Both the position numbers and the translations under genes were made by a program. DNA of 8,060 nt from Selenomonadaceae bacterium (lineage in GTDB: Bacteria > Bacillota > Negativicutes > Selenomonadales > Selenomonadaceae): contig JAEEGN010000223.1 in NCBI GenBank assembly GCA_016280345.1, positions 1 through 8,060 on the forward strand, in the 5' to 3' direction. Below, one piece after another: positions 6,939 to 8,060 of the stretch; position 1 is the stretch's first letter; every line of letters begins with the position of its first letter. The notes under the pieces were generated by a model. That model did not search any database. It was given only the letters and a program-made list of their open reading frames with translations, and was not told the DNA's origin.

Positions 6939-7271
6939 TCATAAATCCTCCAGCGAGGCCCGATGTTCAAGCAGAATGTCCAGGCGGCAATCTCTCAGTA
7001 CCGCTAGCACCAGGTCGCCGGCTCCCGCGATCGTAAACGCCTTGCCGTTCATGCTCGCATATTTTTTCAACCGGATCAAAGCCCGGAGTCCCGCGCTGGA
7101 AATGTATTCGATGAGGCTCATGTCAAGGACGGTCTTCGGGTTTTCCCGTATGACGCTTTCTCCTTGCGCGAAAAAGCTATCCGCCACCATCAGATCAATG
7201 TGCCCCCGGACTTGCCAGACCGTCCAGCCGTTCTTTGTCTGCCTGGTCTCCTCCGGCAACTCGTTTGCCAT
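6939..7271 (-). CDS. STAS-domain anti-sigma factor antagonist (RsbV/SpoIIAA type)
   Basis: A 110-aa single-domain STAS protein, the usual length for RsbV/SpoIIAA. Beta-strand WTVWQVRGHIDL (16-27) is followed by the signature stretch VLDMSLIEYISSAGLRAL (48-65). Aligning GL with RsbV places the phosphorylatable serine at Ser59, the second Ser of ISSAGL. Asp50 matches the conserved D of DxS. In this family the unphosphorylated form binds the partner kinase and frees the kinase's target; the phosphorylated form does not. ATG at 7271 is preferred because a GGGGG tract lies 8 nt upstream. A TTG five codons earlier (7286) would lie against the preceding stop and has no ribosome site. The neighbours supply both the matching kinase (13 nt downstream) and two phosphatases. 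The in vivo target is not visible. Confidence 0.93.
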   Translation of the reverse strand: MANELPEETRQTKNGWTVWQVRGHIDLMVADSFFAQGESVIRENPKTVLDMSLIEYISSAGLRALIRLKKYASMNGKAFTIAGAGDLVLAVLRDCRLDILLEHRASLEDL

Positions 7272-7279
7272 ATTGTCAT

Positions 7280-7284
7280 CCCCC
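7280..7284 (-). promoter_or_regulatory. Ribosome binding site deciding the STAS start
   Basis: GGGGG tract on the minus strand, 8 nt before ATG 7271. It overlaps the in-frame TTG at 7286, which would need a different site that is not seen. Confidence 0.5.
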
Positions 7285-7286
7285 AA

Positions 7287-8060
7287 TCATCCGGCGTCTC
7301 CGCCCGTATCCTGCAATCCTGCCGCCCGCCTCACCGGGCACGGCGCCTGACCGGCGGCGGCGGGGCAGGGACGGCAGCGCCGGCGATAGTCGCAGCCATC
7401 ACATCCCGCGGGTAAGCCCGTCTCGCGGAACGCCCGCAGCGCCGGCGACGTATCCCAATATCCACCCATCTCCTCACACCGCTCACGCTCCGCGAGATAC
7501 CGGCAAGGCGAAAGACTGCCGTCCGCCCGCACTGTGAGGAACGTGCGCCCCGCCTCGCAGCCCTGCCTGACGCCGCGATTGCCGTTCTGCTTCGGATCCT
7601 TACCGCCGAGATACGCGGCCAGCGGGGAAAAGCAACTCTCGACGGAAACTTTCATGGGCTGCGCCTCTGCCGACTCTTTTGCCGACTCCTCCGTCGTCTC
7701 TTCTGCCGGCGACTCGTCCGACGTTTGCTGCCGTTCCCGGATGAACGCCGCCGCCGTCTCGATCTGGGCCTCACTCGGGAAACCGCGCTTTTCTCCCTCG
7801 CAGGGCTTCATGCCGGTCACGATGAGCTCCGTCGCGCCGAGCCCTTCGACAAGTGCCGCCACGTCCGCCAGTTCCTCCGCGTTCCCACCGTGCAGGAACC
7901 ACCGCGCCCGTACCTTGCCGAACCCCAGTTGGCAAAGCGTTTTCAGCGACTCCATCGCCGAGCCGTCCCCGGCGTTGATGTCCACCAGGAAACTGTCCGC
8001 CCCCGTCCCGATCATCTCTTCCAGGCGCTGCCGCTCCACCTTTCTCGTCAGCACCACCTC
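7287..8060 (-). CDS. Radical SAM protein with SPASM domain, C-terminal part (5' end outside window)
   Basis: The frame is open to the window edge, so the true start and the CxxxCxxC radical SAM cluster motif lie outside. The visible 257 codons begin in the second half of a radical SAM barrel. Numbering from the GTG at 8057, this covers roughly residues 1-106, with an N-A-E-E-L helix start at 59-63 and LGATELIVTGMKPCEG at 73-88. A Ser/Glu-rich linker follows (about 108-134). The SPASM-type region (about 140-235) has Cys142, GCEAG (Cys167), a DGSLSPCRYL stretch (Cys185), WDTSPALRAFRE (201-212) and a final Cys219, Cys222, Cys228, Cys231 cluster, as expected for auxiliary Fe-S clusters. SPASM enzymes modify peptides, proteins or other substrates; the substrate here cannot be told. 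It ends 15 nt before the STAS gene, so co-transcription is likely. The missing N-terminal half prevents a closer assignment. Confidence 0.85.
   Translation of the reverse strand, partial: EVVLTRKVERQRLEEMIGTGADSFLVDINAGDGSAMESLKTLCQLGFGKVRARWFLHGGNAEELADVAALVEGLGATELIVTGMKPCEGEKRGFPSEAQIETAAAFIRERQQTSDESPAEETTEESAKESAEAQPMKVSVESCFSPLAAYLGGKDPKQNGNRGVRQGCEAGRTFLTVRADGSLSPCRYLAERERCEEMGGYWDTSPALRAFRETGLPAGCDGCDYRRRCRPCPAAAGQAPCPVRRAAGLQDTGGDAG

Noticed and set aside
1..8060. CRISPR array, tRNA or rRNA
   Set aside because: No regularly spaced direct repeats and no recognisable structural RNA sequence were seen on either strand.

Overview
All recognisable genes lie on the minus strand and read from the right edge of the window to the left. 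The DNA is GC-rich and densely packed, and the proteins are typical of anaerobic Firmicutes-like or related diderm lineages. Negativicutes or Synergistota are possible from the style of the proteins, but this is a weak guess because there is no rRNA or other taxonomic marker here.

Right half (8060 to 2098) is one tight operon-like run. It holds the C-terminal part of a radical SAM/SPASM protein (cut by the window edge), a STAS-domain anti-sigma-factor antagonist (RsbV/SpoIIAA type), an RsbW-type ATP-binding serine kinase, and two tandem membrane phosphatases of exactly equal length (729 aa). Each phosphatase has the layout TM - dCache - TM - HAMP - SpoIIE-type PP2C. Gaps are 15 nt, 13 nt, a 4-nt ATGA overlap, and 14 nt. 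Kinase, STAS antagonist and phosphatase form a complete partner-switching module. The phosphatases should dephosphorylate the STAS protein in response to extracytoplasmic signals, and the kinase should rephosphorylate it. No sigma factor is present, so the output is not obvious.

The two phosphatases have nearly the same catalytic end but different sensors. The upstream one keeps most residues of the amino-acid-binding dCache motif. The downstream one has lost the key Arg and Asp.

Left half (2097 to 1) is looser. It holds a small secreted protein of unknown function (1574-1996) flanked by a 27-bp inverted repeat (26/27), then a frameshifted remnant of an RsbW-like ATPase domain (1134-1573), about 300 bp with no clear gene, and then the 5' part of an SLC1-type cation:dicarboxylate/amino-acid symporter that runs off the left edge. 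The symporter has a roughly 128-residue N-terminal domain resembling a degenerate RsbW-like ATPase fold.

The most interesting reading is that this locus links a partner-switching module to transport. One phosphatase looks able to sense amino acids, and the neighbouring transporter carries an RsbW-like domain that a STAS protein might bind. That link is inference. The domains, overlaps, motif differences, repeat and frameshift are visible in the sequence.
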